Of a stretch of 25,358 bases of DNA, positions 6,387 to 14,239 are shown piece by piece (positions within the stretch are counted from its first letter, which is position 1; each line of letters starts with the position of its first letter). The translations under genes and the position numbers were made by a program. A model generated the notes under the pieces. The model saw nothing but the letters and a program-made list of their open reading frames with translations. It was not told the origin of the DNA and did no database searches. Origin of the DNA: Amphibiibacter pelophylacis (GTDB lineage: Bacteria > Pseudomonadota > Gammaproteobacteria > Burkholderiales > Burkholderiaceae_C); NCBI RefSeq assembly GCF_037688875.1, contig NZ_JAWDIE010000029.1, positions 1 to 25,358 of the forward strand, in the 5' to 3' direction.

Positions 6387-8879
6387 TTACCTCACCAGTT
6401 GAAGTTTTGAAGACGCCACGCGCGCCTTGCGGCGTTTATGGAACACTGGAAGCCAATCGTCCGGGTTGTCGCCAACTTCGGAAATGACTTCATCCAGCAG
6501 TTCGTTGTTATCGAGACTGCCCGACAAAATAGCCAGTTCATCATCAAAACCGCCAAGATCAAGACGCCCAATCATGGACGTGTGGCCTTGCTTGATAAGG
6601 AACATCCGGCTTTCCTCGCCCATGTTGCGGATGATTTCAAACTCCGCGACCGAGCATTTGAACCCTTCGGTGTATTCGTGGAAGTCCGCCTTCGGATTGG
6701 GAAGGTAGATTTCCGTCGCCACCTGTTGTACCAGGGAGGATGCGATTTTCGACTTCAACAAACTGCTGGGCATTTGCGTAGCGAACACGCCCAGGCCGTT
6801 CTGCTTCCGAATGGTCAATTGCTTGTTGCCGGCGAACTCCGAGAACGCTTCGTCATCGACCCACTTCCACGCTTCATCCATGAAGTACATGAAGCGGCGG
6901 CCGTCAATGACGGTATCCATGCGATGCAGCAGGTACATCGAAATGGGCGTGCGAACGTCGGCGTTGTCCAAGAAGTCCGTGCCGTCGAAGCCGTAGTTGC
7001 TATGCGTGGTGAAGTCGATTTCATCGTTCGGGCAGTCCAGCACCCAAGCGAGCGGGCCTTGCTTGCCCCGGCCGTCGTCGTAGCACCACCGCGAAAGGCG
7101 CTTCGCCACGCTGTTTTCGCGGTCTTCCTTGTCCGTGCCTTCGGTCATGTTTTGAAGCACGGTAGAGAGCCGGCGAAGCTGGCGAGGCATCCGCATGACG
7201 GTACGCACGGCATGGCTGATCCGGTGTTCATCCGTCGTCGTGACGCGGTTGTGTTCGCCCGACACCAGAACCTTAATCAGCTTTTCAAGGAACAGGATGT
7301 TGTCTTCCGTAGGCTCCATTTGCATGGGCTGGAAGCCGGTCGGCTTGCCGTTCTTCACCGAAAGGTACTTGCCGCCGATGGCCTTGATGCACAGCTTCGC
7401 GCCTTCGTCCTTGTCGAAGAAAACCGTCGTGAAACCCATCGGCGCGTTGGCCTTGAATTTCTGCGACTCGACCAGCAGCGCGTTCAGCATCACGGTCTTA
7501 CCCGCGCCGGACTGGCCGATCATGCGGGTATTGCCGAGCAGCTTCTTATCGAAGCTGTCTTCGTCACCCTTCGAGTAGTGGAAATTGAAGTACAGCGGCT
7601 GGCCCGAAGGCGTCTTGAACAGCGTGACGGCATCGCCCCAGGGGTTGCCGTCGCGCTTGCCCGCCGTGAAGTTGTGGAAGCTCGACAGGCCGGCGAAATT
7701 CTTGCTGGTCAAGCCAGCAATGCGCGGCCGGTAGCTCCAATTGCAGGGCAATTGGGCGTAGAACGCCGAATCGGTCGCCGTCGCTACCAGGGCGGCCAGA
7801 AAACCGCGATCCTGAATGATCGTCATGGCCGACGTGGTGTTGCGACGCACCTTTTCCACCGAGTCGCCAAAGATCATGAGCGAATAGTGATATTCGCCCA
7901 TCGTGAATTCGCCCTGAATGAGCTGGTCGATAGCGGTCTTCATTTGCGCAATCTGCGTTGCGCTGCCGTCTTCCGTGTTCTGGAGCTGCTTCATTTGCTT
8001 TTCCAGAAACTCTTTGCCCTGGCGCTTCTGCATGAAGCTATAGGACTGCGTGACGACGTACTCGTAATCCTCGTACATGAGGCCGTTCAAAATACCCGGC
8101 TCCGTGTGCGCGGTGTAGTCCTTGAAGTCCACGCACTGCGCATAGCGGGTTTTGGTCGGCGAGCGGATTTCAATCGTCTCGGTGCCGACGAACACCCAGG
8201 CGGTGCCCAGGTATTCATTCAGCGGTGCCGTGGGCACGCGCACTTTCTGCCATTCGCCAGAAATGAGGAAGTTCAGGAACGTCAGCGCATGCGAGTAGGT
8301 GATGGTGCTGCCGAAGCTGTCATGTTCTTCGTAGGTGGTCAGTTCTTCCAGGCCGTAGCGGCGCAAGCTGGATTCGATCTGATAGGCCACTTCATCCAGC
8401 TTGCGGATTGCCGCGCGCTGATCGTTCATGATTTCCGCGTGCGAACGCCGGGCCGTCTTCGCCATCGCCTTGTCCATGCGCGAGGGCATGGGGCGATAAA
8501 CGACCGTCAAATACAGCTCGTTCGCCATCATTCGATAGCCGGCGAAGCTGTCGAAATACTTCTTGTCGAAGTCGCGGCAGAAGTTGCTTTCAAAGGTCGA
8601 AACCAGCCTGTCCGAAGTCTGGCGGCGCAGGTTGTGCGACCACAGCGCGACGTGGTTCGACCCGATGGAGCGGAACAACGTGTTCAGTTGATCCTTGCGC
8701 AGCAGCATATCTTCCGCGTCGGCCGTCTCGAAACTGATGCCGCTCAGTTTCCAGATGCGCAGAAAGTCACCGTCTTTGGTGACTAGGGTATTCGGCGAAA
8801 CGTGACTGCTGTACGGAACAAAGGGCGCGACCGCCCTTTCATTGCTGACTTGCTTGAGATATTTGGGTTGTGCAGACAT
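6387..8879 (-). CDS. virB4: VirB4 secretion ATPase
   Basis: Largest ATPase of the secretion system, membrane-associated, energising pilus biogenesis and transfer. At 830 residues it has the normal length. The N-terminal CagE/VirB4 domain includes HALTFLNFLISGEW and the C-terminal ATPase domain has Walker A GQSGAGKT at about residue 453 and Walker B RFMYFMDEAWKWVDD at about 658-670, then the KQNGLGVFATQMPSSLLKS segment seen in this family. Its ATG at 8879 follows virB3 by 6 bases, with GTGAGGCGAT as ribosome-binding site. The long plus-strand frame opposite it (6438-8786) is only a codon-bias shadow. No damage is visible. Confidence 0.96.
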   Translation of the reverse strand: MSAQPKYLKQVSNERAVAPFVPYSSHVSPNTLVTKDGDFLRIWKLSGISFETADAEDMLLRKDQLNTLFRSIGSNHVALWSHNLRRQTSDRLVSTFESNFCRDFDKKYFDSFAGYRMMANELYLTVVYRPMPSRMDKAMAKTARRSHAEIMNDQRAAIRKLDEVAYQIESSLRRYGLEELTTYEEHDSFGSTITYSHALTFLNFLISGEWQKVRVPTAPLNEYLGTAWVFVGTETIEIRSPTKTRYAQCVDFKDYTAHTEPGILNGLMYEDYEYVVTQSYSFMQKRQGKEFLEKQMKQLQNTEDGSATQIAQMKTAIDQLIQGEFTMGEYHYSLMIFGDSVEKVRRNTTSAMTIIQDRGFLAALVATATDSAFYAQLPCNWSYRPRIAGLTSKNFAGLSSFHNFTAGKRDGNPWGDAVTLFKTPSGQPLYFNFHYSKGDEDSFDKKLLGNTRMIGQSGAGKTVMLNALLVESQKFKANAPMGFTTVFFDKDEGAKLCIKAIGGKYLSVKNGKPTGFQPMQMEPTEDNILFLEKLIKVLVSGEHNRVTTTDEHRISHAVRTVMRMPRQLRRLSTVLQNMTEGTDKEDRENSVAKRLSRWCYDDGRGKQGPLAWVLDCPNDEIDFTTHSNYGFDGTDFLDNADVRTPISMYLLHRMDTVIDGRRFMYFMDEAWKWVDDEAFSEFAGNKQLTIRKQNGLGVFATQMPSSLLKSKIASSLVQQVATEIYLPNPKADFHEYTEGFKCSVAEFEIIRNMGEESRMFLIKQGHTSMIGRLDLGGFDDELAILSGSLDNNELLDEVISEVGDNPDDWLPVFHKRRKARVASSKLQLVR

Positions 8880-8885
8880 ATCGCC

Positions 8886-9209
8886 TCACTTGCGTTTCTT
8901 GAACGCGAAAGGGCTGTAGGCCGACGCCTTCCAGAACTTCGCGTTGTGGTTGTAGTTGACTCCGCGAAACAGCAGTTTCAGGCCCAAGAGCCTGAACTGC
9001 TGATCGTCAGACTTGGCGATTTGCCGCATCGTCAAAACAATGGGGACGAGCGTTGCGGCGAAGAAGATCGTCGTCCAAACGCTCAGGAGGATGACCACGA
9101 CCGAGACAGCGGCCAGCGGCACCAATGGCACGCCGAACATCATCGCCGGCCGCGTGCAACCCTTAAAGAGCGGATCGCGCGGGTCAAATTCTTCCATTGG
9201 TGCCGACAT
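8886..9209 (-). CDS. virB3: VirB3 inner-membrane protein
   Basis: Small membrane protein of 107 residues that works with VirB4 in pilus assembly. It contains the conserved N-terminal pattern DPRDPLFKGCTRPAMMFGVP, hydrophobic segments over about residues 26-60, then a soluble tail with FRLLGLKLLFRG and NHNAKFW. The start MSAPMEEF at 9209 is chosen because AAGGGAAGGGG precedes it. The same frame stays open much further upstream, but that would run through virB2. It starts 14 bases after the virB2 stop, and virB4 follows 6 bases after its own stop. Confidence 0.93.
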   Translation of the reverse strand: MSAPMEEFDPRDPLFKGCTRPAMMFGVPLVPLAAVSVVVILLSVWTTIFFAATLVPIVLTMRQIAKSDDQQFRLLGLKLLFRGVNYNHNAKFWKASAYSPFAFKKRK

Positions 9210-9223
9210 AGCCGCCCCTTCCC

Positions 9224-9532
9224 TTAGCTCAGGAGGTAGCCGGCCAGCTCGGCCGCGCCACCAATCAGGAGGCCGCCGGCCAGAATCTTGCCGCACTCGG
9301 CCATGTCGGCGTGCTTGAACAGGAACTTGTAGCCGGCCCACATGATGGCGATGGTGACGACGCCAATCGAGATACCGCGCAGGACGACCAGCACGTTTTC
9401 CACGAAGGTGTTCACCTTGTCCAAGCCACCTTGCGCGAACGCAGGTTCGGCGGCCATGAGAGCCAGGACCAGGAACACGGCCATGATGGAAAGCGCCTTG
9501 GCGGTGCTGTTGTTGTTGATCGTTGCTTGCAT
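9224..9532 (-). CDS. virB2: VirB2 pilin precursor
   Basis: Major pilus subunit of 102 residues before processing. The N-terminus is a long signal peptide ending LMAAEPAFAQGG, with probable cleavage after AFA at residue 33. The mature part has two hydrophobic helices (about 46-66 and 80-100) separated by a short charged loop (FKHADMAECGK), the standard pilin design. The ATG at 9532 has TTGGAG at the correct distance. The open frame upstream of it (to 9694) contains no better start and crosses the promoter. It is the first gene of the virB2-virB6 operon. Confidence 0.92.
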   Translation of the reverse strand: MQATINNNSTAKALSIMAVFLVLALMAAEPAFAQGGLDKVNTFVENVLVVLRGISIGVVTIAIMWAGYKFLFKHADMAECGKILAGGLLIGGAAELAGYLLS

Positions 9533-9650
9533 GTCGAAACTCCAAAAATTGTTAGTCAGTGTTGGCGGGTTGTCCGGCCCGCATACCGGGTTTGAAAGTC
9601 GTGTCCGTCTCATTGCATGGTCGATGGCTCCCCCTGATTGCGTTCCCCAC

Positions 9651-9688
9651 ATTATACGACAGTCGCCGCCAAAATATACCATCTTGGC
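9651..9688 (-). promoter_or_regulatory. Promoter/operator of the virB2-virB6 operon
   Basis: In the 164-base gap between virB2 and topA the minus strand carries TATAAT (9651-9656). Just upstream is a perfect dyad GCCAA-N11-TTGGC spanning 9668-9688, whose AT-rich centre contains a second possible -10 (TATATT). The dyad belongs to the window-wide operator family. The promoter call combines the hexamer, the position ahead of virB2 and the operator; no convincing -35 is seen. Confidence 0.6.
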
Positions 9689-9696
9689 AAGCAAAT

Positions 9697-12003
9697 TTAT
9701 GCTTTCTTGGTGACGGCTTTCTTCGCTGCGCGTTTGACGGGCTTGCCCTTGTCGTCATCCATGATGGTCTTGCAGCCGTCCTTGAAGCCGCTGCATCCCC
9801 ACCAGTAGCCGTACTCCCCCTTGCGCCGATACATCGGCTTGCCGCAGGCCGGGCATGGGGCCGTCTTCACGGCGACGGGCTTGCCCTTTTCATCGTCCAA
9901 GAACGTCTTGCAGTCTTCACCAATGCAGAACCAGCCGAAGCCGCCCTTCGGCTTGCCGGTTTCCTTGTCCTTCTTCTGGTAGCGGCGCAAGGGGGCCGTC
10001 TTGCACTTCGGGCAGGTATGCACCGTGGGTTCGACGGGCTTGCCCTTGTCGTCGTCCATGAAGTGCTTGCAACCTTCGGTTGAGCAGGCCCACAGGAAGC
10101 CGCCGCCCGTCTTGCGCTTGAAGCGGCGCATGGTGCCGGTGCCGCACGTCGTGCAGGCGTAGGTTTTGCGCTCGACGGGCTTGTTGTCCACGTCGTCCAT
10201 GAAGGTCTTGCACTCCGCATTCGTGCAGCACCAGAACGGCGTCTTGCCGGCCGGCGAGAAGCGCCGTAGGCCGCTTTCGCACTTCGGGCAAGGGAAGCGT
10301 GGCTTCATGGCCCCGCTGCTGCCTACGGCCTCAATATCGGCCTGCAACTGGACGAACGCGGGTTCGACCACCTCGACATAGCCGCAATTGCCATCGGCAA
10401 TCACGTCAAGTTCTTCTTCCAGGCCGCGCGTGAAGGCCAGTTCGATGAAGGCGAACTCAGCCTTCACCAACTGATCGACCAGCAGCACGCCGGTTTCCGT
10501 GGGTTCAAGGAACCGCTTCACTTCGCCCAAGTAACCCTTGGACATGATGTTTTGCATGATCGCCGGGTAGGTGGACGGCCGCCCTACCCCTTCCGCTTCC
10601 AGCTTGGCAATCAAGCTGGCCTTGGTGAAGCGAGAAGGCGGCTTCGTTTCCTTGCGCAGCAGCTTGCCCGAGTCGGCTTGCTTCGCCGATCCGACATCGA
10701 GCATGGGCACCTTGCCGCCGCTGGCGTCGTCGTCGCCGCCTTCGTCGTCTTGCACGGCATCCTTGGCGGTCAGGACGCGCCAACCGGGTTCAACCAGCAC
10801 GCGGCCCTTGGCCTTGAACTCGAAAGTTTCCGCGCCGTCCGTGGCTTCCAGCGTGACGGTGTTCACCTTGTACTTGGCATCGGCCAGTTGCGAGGCAACC
10901 GACCGTTGCCAGATCAGGCGATAGAGCGCGCGTTGCTTGTCATCTTCGCCGGCTTCTTCGACCTCGAAGTGTGTCGGCCGGATGGCTTCGTGCGCCTCTT
11001 GCGCGTCGCCCTTCGCCTTGAACTTGCGCGGCTGGTCGGGCAGCGCCCAGCCCTTGCCCTGGGCGAAGCTGCGAATCTCCGCGTTTGCTTCGTCGCTGAA
11101 ATTCACGCTGTCGGTGCGGATGTAGGTAATCACGCCCTGTTCAAACAGCTTTTGCGCGAGCTTCGCCGTCACTTCCGGGTCAAGTTTCAGGCTCACGCTT
11201 GCCGCTTGCAGCAGCAAGGACGTGGAGAACGGCGACGGCGGCGACTGCTTCGCCGGGCCGCTGTCCGACTCCGTTACACGGAACTGGCGGCAGGCCGCCG
11301 CGCGGCTCGCAAGGGCTTCGTCCAGCACATAGGGCTTGTCTTCGCTGATGAACGGCTTGGTGTTCCATTCGGCTTGCCAGGACTCGCCATCAAAGGCCAC
11401 AGACGCGCCGAAATGGCTTGTCTTCTTGAACGCCTTGATGCGGCGTTCCTGATCGACTACAAGGCGCACGGCCGGGCTTTGCACCCGGCCGGCCGACAGC
11501 GACATGCCCAGCATGTCGGAGAGCAGCGGCGACACCAGATAGCCATACATGCGATCCAGGGCGCGGCGCGCTTCCTGGGCATGAACAAGGTCATAGTCGA
11601 TCTTGCGGGCCTTGTTCAGCGCCGCCCGAATCACGTCGGGCGTGATGGCGTCGAAGGTGACGCGCATGTACTCCGATTCGTCCAGGCCGAGCGTTTCTTT
11701 CAGGTGCCACGCGATGGCTTCGCCTTCACGATCTGGGTCGCTGGCGAGGTACACCATTTCAGCGTTGCGCGCTTCCTTGCGGATGCGGGCAACCCGTTCT
11801 TCGCCACCAGGAAAGGTGCGGCCCTGCACCGTCGCGGGCGGGATGAACTCATAGTTCAGCGTGAAGCCCGGTTGCTCGATGCCCAGGTCATTGTGCGGCA
11901 AGTCGCGGATGTGGCCCACACTTGCCATGACCTTCCAATCGCTGCCGAGAATGGATTCCAACTTTTTGATTTTGTTCGGGCTTTCAACCACCATCAATTT
12001 CAT
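9697..12003 (-). CDS. Type IA DNA topoisomerase with four C-terminal zinc ribbons
   Basis: A 768-residue TopA-like enzyme that relaxes or decatenates DNA by single-strand passage. Visible are the Toprim domain (VVESPNKIKK at residues 5-14, DPDREGE at 89-95), SAGRVQSPAVRL in the middle, and the catalytic tyrosine in ITYIRTDS (about Tyr294). From about residue 566 there are four CxxC...C...C ribbons, each followed by a near-copy of FMDDDKGKPV, then a lysine-rich tail. Conjugative plasmids often carry such an enzyme (TraE of RK2, the pXF51 topoisomerase), perhaps to resolve transferred strands. It begins 9 bases after virB1 with AAGGGGGA as ribosome-binding site and is cotranscribed with virB1. 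The family is certain; a role in transfer is inferred from position. Confidence 0.95.
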   Translation of the reverse strand: MKLMVVESPNKIKKLESILGSDWKVMASVGHIRDLPHNDLGIEQPGFTLNYEFIPPATVQGRTFPGGEERVARIRKEARNAEMVYLASDPDREGEAIAWHLKETLGLDESEYMRVTFDAITPDVIRAALNKARKIDYDLVHAQEARRALDRMYGYLVSPLLSDMLGMSLSAGRVQSPAVRLVVDQERRIKAFKKTSHFGASVAFDGESWQAEWNTKPFISEDKPYVLDEALASRAAACRQFRVTESDSGPAKQSPPSPFSTSLLLQAASVSLKLDPEVTAKLAQKLFEQGVITYIRTDSVNFSDEANAEIRSFAQGKGWALPDQPRKFKAKGDAQEAHEAIRPTHFEVEEAGEDDKQRALYRLIWQRSVASQLADAKYKVNTVTLEATDGAETFEFKAKGRVLVEPGWRVLTAKDAVQDDEGGDDDASGGKVPMLDVGSAKQADSGKLLRKETKPPSRFTKASLIAKLEAEGVGRPSTYPAIMQNIMSKGYLGEVKRFLEPTETGVLLVDQLVKAEFAFIELAFTRGLEEELDVIADGNCGYVEVVEPAFVQLQADIEAVGSSGAMKPRFPCPKCESGLRRFSPAGKTPFWCCTNAECKTFMDDVDNKPVERKTYACTTCGTGTMRRFKRKTGGGFLWACSTEGCKHFMDDDKGKPVEPTVHTCPKCKTAPLRRYQKKDKETGKPKGGFGWFCIGEDCKTFLDDEKGKPVAVKTAPCPACGKPMYRRKGEYGYWWGCSGFKDGCKTIMDDDKGKPVKRAAKKAVTKKA

Positions 12004-12012
12004 ACATCCCCC

Positions 12013-12963
12013 TTAGAACACGATGGCCGAGCTGGCGGGCGCTGGCTTGTCGGCCGGTGCTTCATTGGCGACACCTTCGGGCTGGCCAGGCGCTGCGCCA
12101 GTCGCCAACGGTTGCAGCTTCGCCGCCCCGCTGTCGGCAGTTTTCGGACGAAGCAAAACCGGCGCATTGTCCGAAGGCAATGCAGCCGGTTGCGTAGGTT
12201 GAGCTTTGAGAGCAGCCGGGGCCGCTGCGCCGGCCGCCTTGTCAAACTGCGGCTTGGGGCCGCTGCCCGTCTGGATCGACGGAACTACGGGGATGGCCTT
12301 CGGCTGCACCCCGGCGCTGGTAAGCACCTTTTGCACGTAGCTGGGCTTGCCGGCCACGTCCGAAGGCAATGCAGCCGGTTGCGTAGGTTGAGCTTTGAGA
12401 GCAGCCGGGGCCGCTGCGCCGGCCGCCTTGTCAAACTGCGGCTTGGGGCCGTTGCCCGTCTGGATCGACGGAACTACGGGGATGGCCTTCGGCTGCACCC
12501 CGGCGCTGGCAAGCACCTTTTGCACGTAGCTGGGCTTGCCGGCCACGTCGGGCTTGAAGCCGCGAGTGAAGTTCCCCGAGTAGTAGCAGGAGAAAGCCGC
12601 GTGCAACGCGGCTTGAGGCTCAGGCGTGCGCTTGGAGGCACGCACATAGCAGTCTTCGAGAATTTTCGAGCCGACCCGGAGACTGGTGCAAGCGTCGAAC
12701 GCTTGTTCGTAGGTGATTTGGTGCTTCGACAGGTTGTAGCGGTTGACCTGCGCCACGCCCAGCGAGAAGTTCCAACCATCCGTTTCGAGCTGCTGCGCAG
12801 TCGCTACGGCTTCTTCCCGGTTCTTGGGTTGCCGAGCGAGCCGTCCGCCGACAACGCCGATGGCGTAGGGGTTATAGCTCGACTCGACGTTGACGAGGGC
12901 CGCCATAGTCTGCGGCGCTACCGTCGGGGCGCACTCTTGCGCGAGTGCCAGAAATTCCAACAT
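12013..12963 (-). CDS. virB1: VirB1 lytic transglycosylase with duplicated C-terminal segment
   Basis: Peptidoglycan-cleaving enzyme that opens the wall for pilus assembly. The 316 residues start with an SLT-type domain: catalytic Glu in VNVESSYNPYAIGVV (about residue 27), SLGVAQVNRYNLSKH, and AALHAAFSCYYSGNF. The C-terminal half (about 139-264) consists of two almost identical 63-residue copies beginning DVAGKPSYVQKVL, followed by a proline/alanine-rich tail. No typical signal peptide is seen, as in several VirB1 proteins. It is first in a two-gene operon with the topoisomerase; GGAGACGGAACC precedes its ATG, and an operator dyad lies about 35 bases upstream. Confidence 0.92.
   Translation of the reverse strand: MLEFLALAQECAPTVAPQTMAALVNVESSYNPYAIGVVGGRLARQPKNREEAVATAQQLETDGWNFSLGVAQVNRYNLSKHQITYEQAFDACTSLRVGSKILEDCYVRASKRTPEPQAALHAAFSCYYSGNFTRGFKPDVAGKPSYVQKVLASAGVQPKAIPVVPSIQTGNGPKPQFDKAAGAAAPAALKAQPTQPAALPSDVAGKPSYVQKVLTSAGVQPKAIPVVPSIQTGSGPKPQFDKAAGAAAPAALKAQPTQPAALPSDNAPVLLRPKTADSGAAKLQPLATGAAPGQPEGVANEAPADKPAPASSAIVF
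12169..12546. repeat. Recent tandem duplication of 189 bp within virB1
   Basis: Copy one is 12169-12357 and copy two 12358-12546. They differ at only about two positions (a C/T in the GCCG-TGCCC stretch and a T/C in CTGG-AAGC), giving two amino-acid changes. The length is a multiple of three, so the frame is kept and 63 residues are doubled. The near identity points to a recent event or ongoing slippage. Confidence 0.95.
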
Positions 12964-12997
12964 GGTTCCGTCTCCAATTCGTCACATCTTGACGGGA

Positions 12998-13018
12998 ACC
13001 ATAATATCATATCTTGGT
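12998..13018 (-). promoter_or_regulatory. Operator at the virB1-topA promoter
   Basis: CCAT-N11-TTGG with an AT-rich centre, one mismatch from the CCAA-N11-TTGG consensus. On the minus strand its centre supplies TATGAT/TATTAT as possible -10 sequences, 35-50 bases ahead of virB1. It abuts the end of the upstream gene (stop at 13021). Confidence 0.6.
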
Positions 13019-13020
13019 AA

Positions 13021-13389
13021 TCATAGATCACCTTTTTTGGTAGTCTTCTTGCCCTTCGTTGCAGGTTGTGGTTCGGGGGCCACTGGTGCCGCTGTCTCGC
13101 CTTGTGGCGGTAACTGTTGGTTTCGTAAAATCTCTACGCTGTCCGTGGGATAGGCCGTTTTCAAGTGATCGTTCAGGCGCTTCAAGTCCTTGAAAAGCCT
13201 GGGTTGCTCGCGTTCGCGGCGAGTAGTCAGATACCACTCTTTGTTTCCCGCCCATTTCAATTGAGCTACGACATAGAAGCCGTCCGGTGTTTCAGCGATG
13301 GTCAGTTTTTTCAACGTCTGCTGTTGCACGGCCAGTTCTAGATCGCCCTCCAAAATGCTGTTGGCGGGACTACATGGGGTTCGGTTCAT
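13021..13389 (-). CDS. Unknown small protein at the head of the transfer region
   Basis: A protein of 122 residues that I do not recognise with confidence. The middle is well folded in appearance (LKKLTIAETPDGFYVVAQLK then EWYLTTRREREQPRLFKDLK) and suggests a small alpha/beta domain. The C-terminus is disordered, proline rich and then lysine rich (KGKKTTKKGD), which could bind nucleic acid. The ATG at 13389 is preferred because ACAGGACACAC precedes it; in-frame ATGs at 13416 and 13428 lack as good a site. It is transcribed toward virB1 and has its own CCAA-N11-TTGG dyad about 50 bases upstream, so it belongs to the same regulon as the secretion genes. Confidence 0.7.
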   Translation of the reverse strand: MNRTPCSPANSILEGDLELAVQQQTLKKLTIAETPDGFYVVAQLKWAGNKEWYLTTRREREQPRLFKDLKRLNDHLKTAYPTDSVEILRNQQLPPQGETAAPVAPEPQPATKGKKTTKKGDL

Positions 13390-13439
13390 GTGTGTCCTGT
13401 CGTTGGGTGCGGTCATGTCTGAAAGCATCCTATTTTAAA

Positions 13440-13460
13440 GCCAAAACGATGTATTTTGGT
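13440..13460 (-). promoter_or_regulatory. Operator upstream of the small gene at 13389
   Basis: GCCAA-N11-TTGGT, a full match to the shared dyad at its outer bases. On the minus strand a TAAAAT lies immediately downstream (about 13433-13438) and could be the -10 of the gene starting at 13389. Confidence 0.6.
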
Positions 13461-13534
13461 AGTCGTTCATAAGTAATCCGGTCGAAAAATTGTTGCAAGG
13501 CTGATGAATCATGCTCGCCCCGGCCTTGTCGGGT

Positions 13535-13620
13535 ACGGGCTTTCGTGCTACGCATCGAGCCTTGTCCCAAGTCTCGACCCCTTCGGGCTTCAATCCCTCT
13601 CGTTGCGCGACTCCGCGCGC
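13535..13620 (+). repeat. Leader-like repeat, copy A
   Basis: ACGGGCTTTCGTGCT-CGCATCGAGCCTT occurs here and at 20990-21018 with one mismatch, followed in both by GTCTCGACC and TCAATCCCT at nearly the same spacing. The second copy is the upstream part of the radC leader. No gene follows this copy within 900 bases, so it may be a relic or an element acting without a gene. Confidence 0.7.
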
Positions 13621-13670
13621 TTGGTGGCGGCTTGGCGACAAAATGACCGCCCGGGCCGCCCCTTCCTGTC

Positions 13671-13691
13671 GCCAAATTATAGCGTTTTGGC
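13671..13691. promoter_or_regulatory. Operator dyad with extended arms
   Basis: GTCGCCAA-N11-TTGGCGAC is perfectly symmetrical for 8 bp per arm (13669-13692 including flanks), the most symmetrical copy of the family. It contains ATTATA (TATAAT on the minus strand at 13676-13681). No gene starts close by on either strand; the nearest is the leftward gene at 13389. Confidence 0.6.
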
Positions 13692-13814
13692 GACCAAAAG
13701 ACGACAAGAACCTGATTTCTGTCACCAATGACGGCATCAATTCCTTGACGCCGGCCTGACATCCGTGGTCTGCGGTTTTCTGCCTTGATGAGCTATCAAA
13801 AATAGTAGTTGCGG

Positions 13815-13945
13815 CTTGTGGAGATTGTGGGCAACGGGCGACCTGTTGGCAGGGTGTGGGCAACCGCTTGCGGTTGTCCATCGCCCTGTCACCAGGGAAC
13901 CGCGTAGCGGTTAGCCCGGAATCCGGCCGCGCCGGATTGTCCACA
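13815..13945. other. Hairpin cluster with DnaA-box-like sequences
   Basis: TGTGGGCAA occurs twice (about 13826-13834 and 13855-13863) and TTGTCCACA at 13937-13945, each close to a DnaA box. Between them are four hairpins: CAACCGC-TT-GCGGTTG (13861-13876), CCCTG-TCAC-CAGGG (13884-13897), AACCGC-GTA-GCGGTT (13898-13912) and AATCCGGC-CGC-GCCGGATT (13920-13938). The combination is typical of replication or single-strand initiation sites. No AT-rich unwinding element is obvious next to it. Confidence 0.5.
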
Positions 13946-14105
13946 AATCCACATGCCCTGACTCCCGCTCACGTCACCGGACTTGGAGACAACGCGGCGA
14001 CCTGGCCAGCTCCTTTTTGTCACCAAAAGAGCCGGGCCGGCGTGGTGACAGAAACCAGCGATCGAGGACGCGGCCGCGTCACCAACACCCCAGGCCCGAA
14101 GCCTT

Positions 14106-14145
14106 GGTGACAGATCCCGCCGGCGACGGCGGATCTGTTGTCACC
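14106..14145. repeat. Bulged inverted repeat carrying two GTCACC motifs
   Basis: GGTGA, CAGATCC and GCC on the left pair with TCACC, GGATCTG and GGC on the right around GGCGAC, with one-base and three-base bulges (15 paired positions). There is no T run, so termination is unlikely. Confidence 0.55.
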
Positions 14146-14239
14146 ATCCATGCACGCCGCGATGAATCGCCGCGTTCCAGGCACCACCGGCAGACTCGTT
14201 CCGAGACTGCCACCGGGCTTACGCCCTTGAACACCCCAA

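Larger units (their letters stand above)
13718..14145. repeat. Eight iterated GTCACC motifs, both orientations
   Basis: GTCACC appears at 13721, 13888, 13973, 14019, 14078 and 14140 on the plus strand, and as GGTGAC at 14044 and 14106. Most copies extend to TGTCACCA. Chance would give well under one copy in this length. Spacing is irregular, so this is not a classical regular iteron array. It could be a set of binding sites for an initiator or another plasmid DNA-binding protein. Confidence 0.6.

Noticed and set aside
6438..8786. A 782-codon open frame on the plus strand opposite virB4
   Set aside because: It mirrors virB4 exactly, is rich in Arg/His/Val as expected for an antisense shadow of GC-rich coding DNA, and has no family resemblance or ribosome-binding site.
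10552..13020. An 822-codon plus-strand open frame opposite topA and virB1
   Set aside because: It is a shadow of two clearly identified minus-strand genes and carries the virB1 tandem duplication only because that DNA is repeated.
13861..14145. A CRISPR array
   Set aside because: The hairpins and GTCACC copies are short, of unequal spacing and in both orientations; there is no constant repeat of 25-40 bases and no cas gene.
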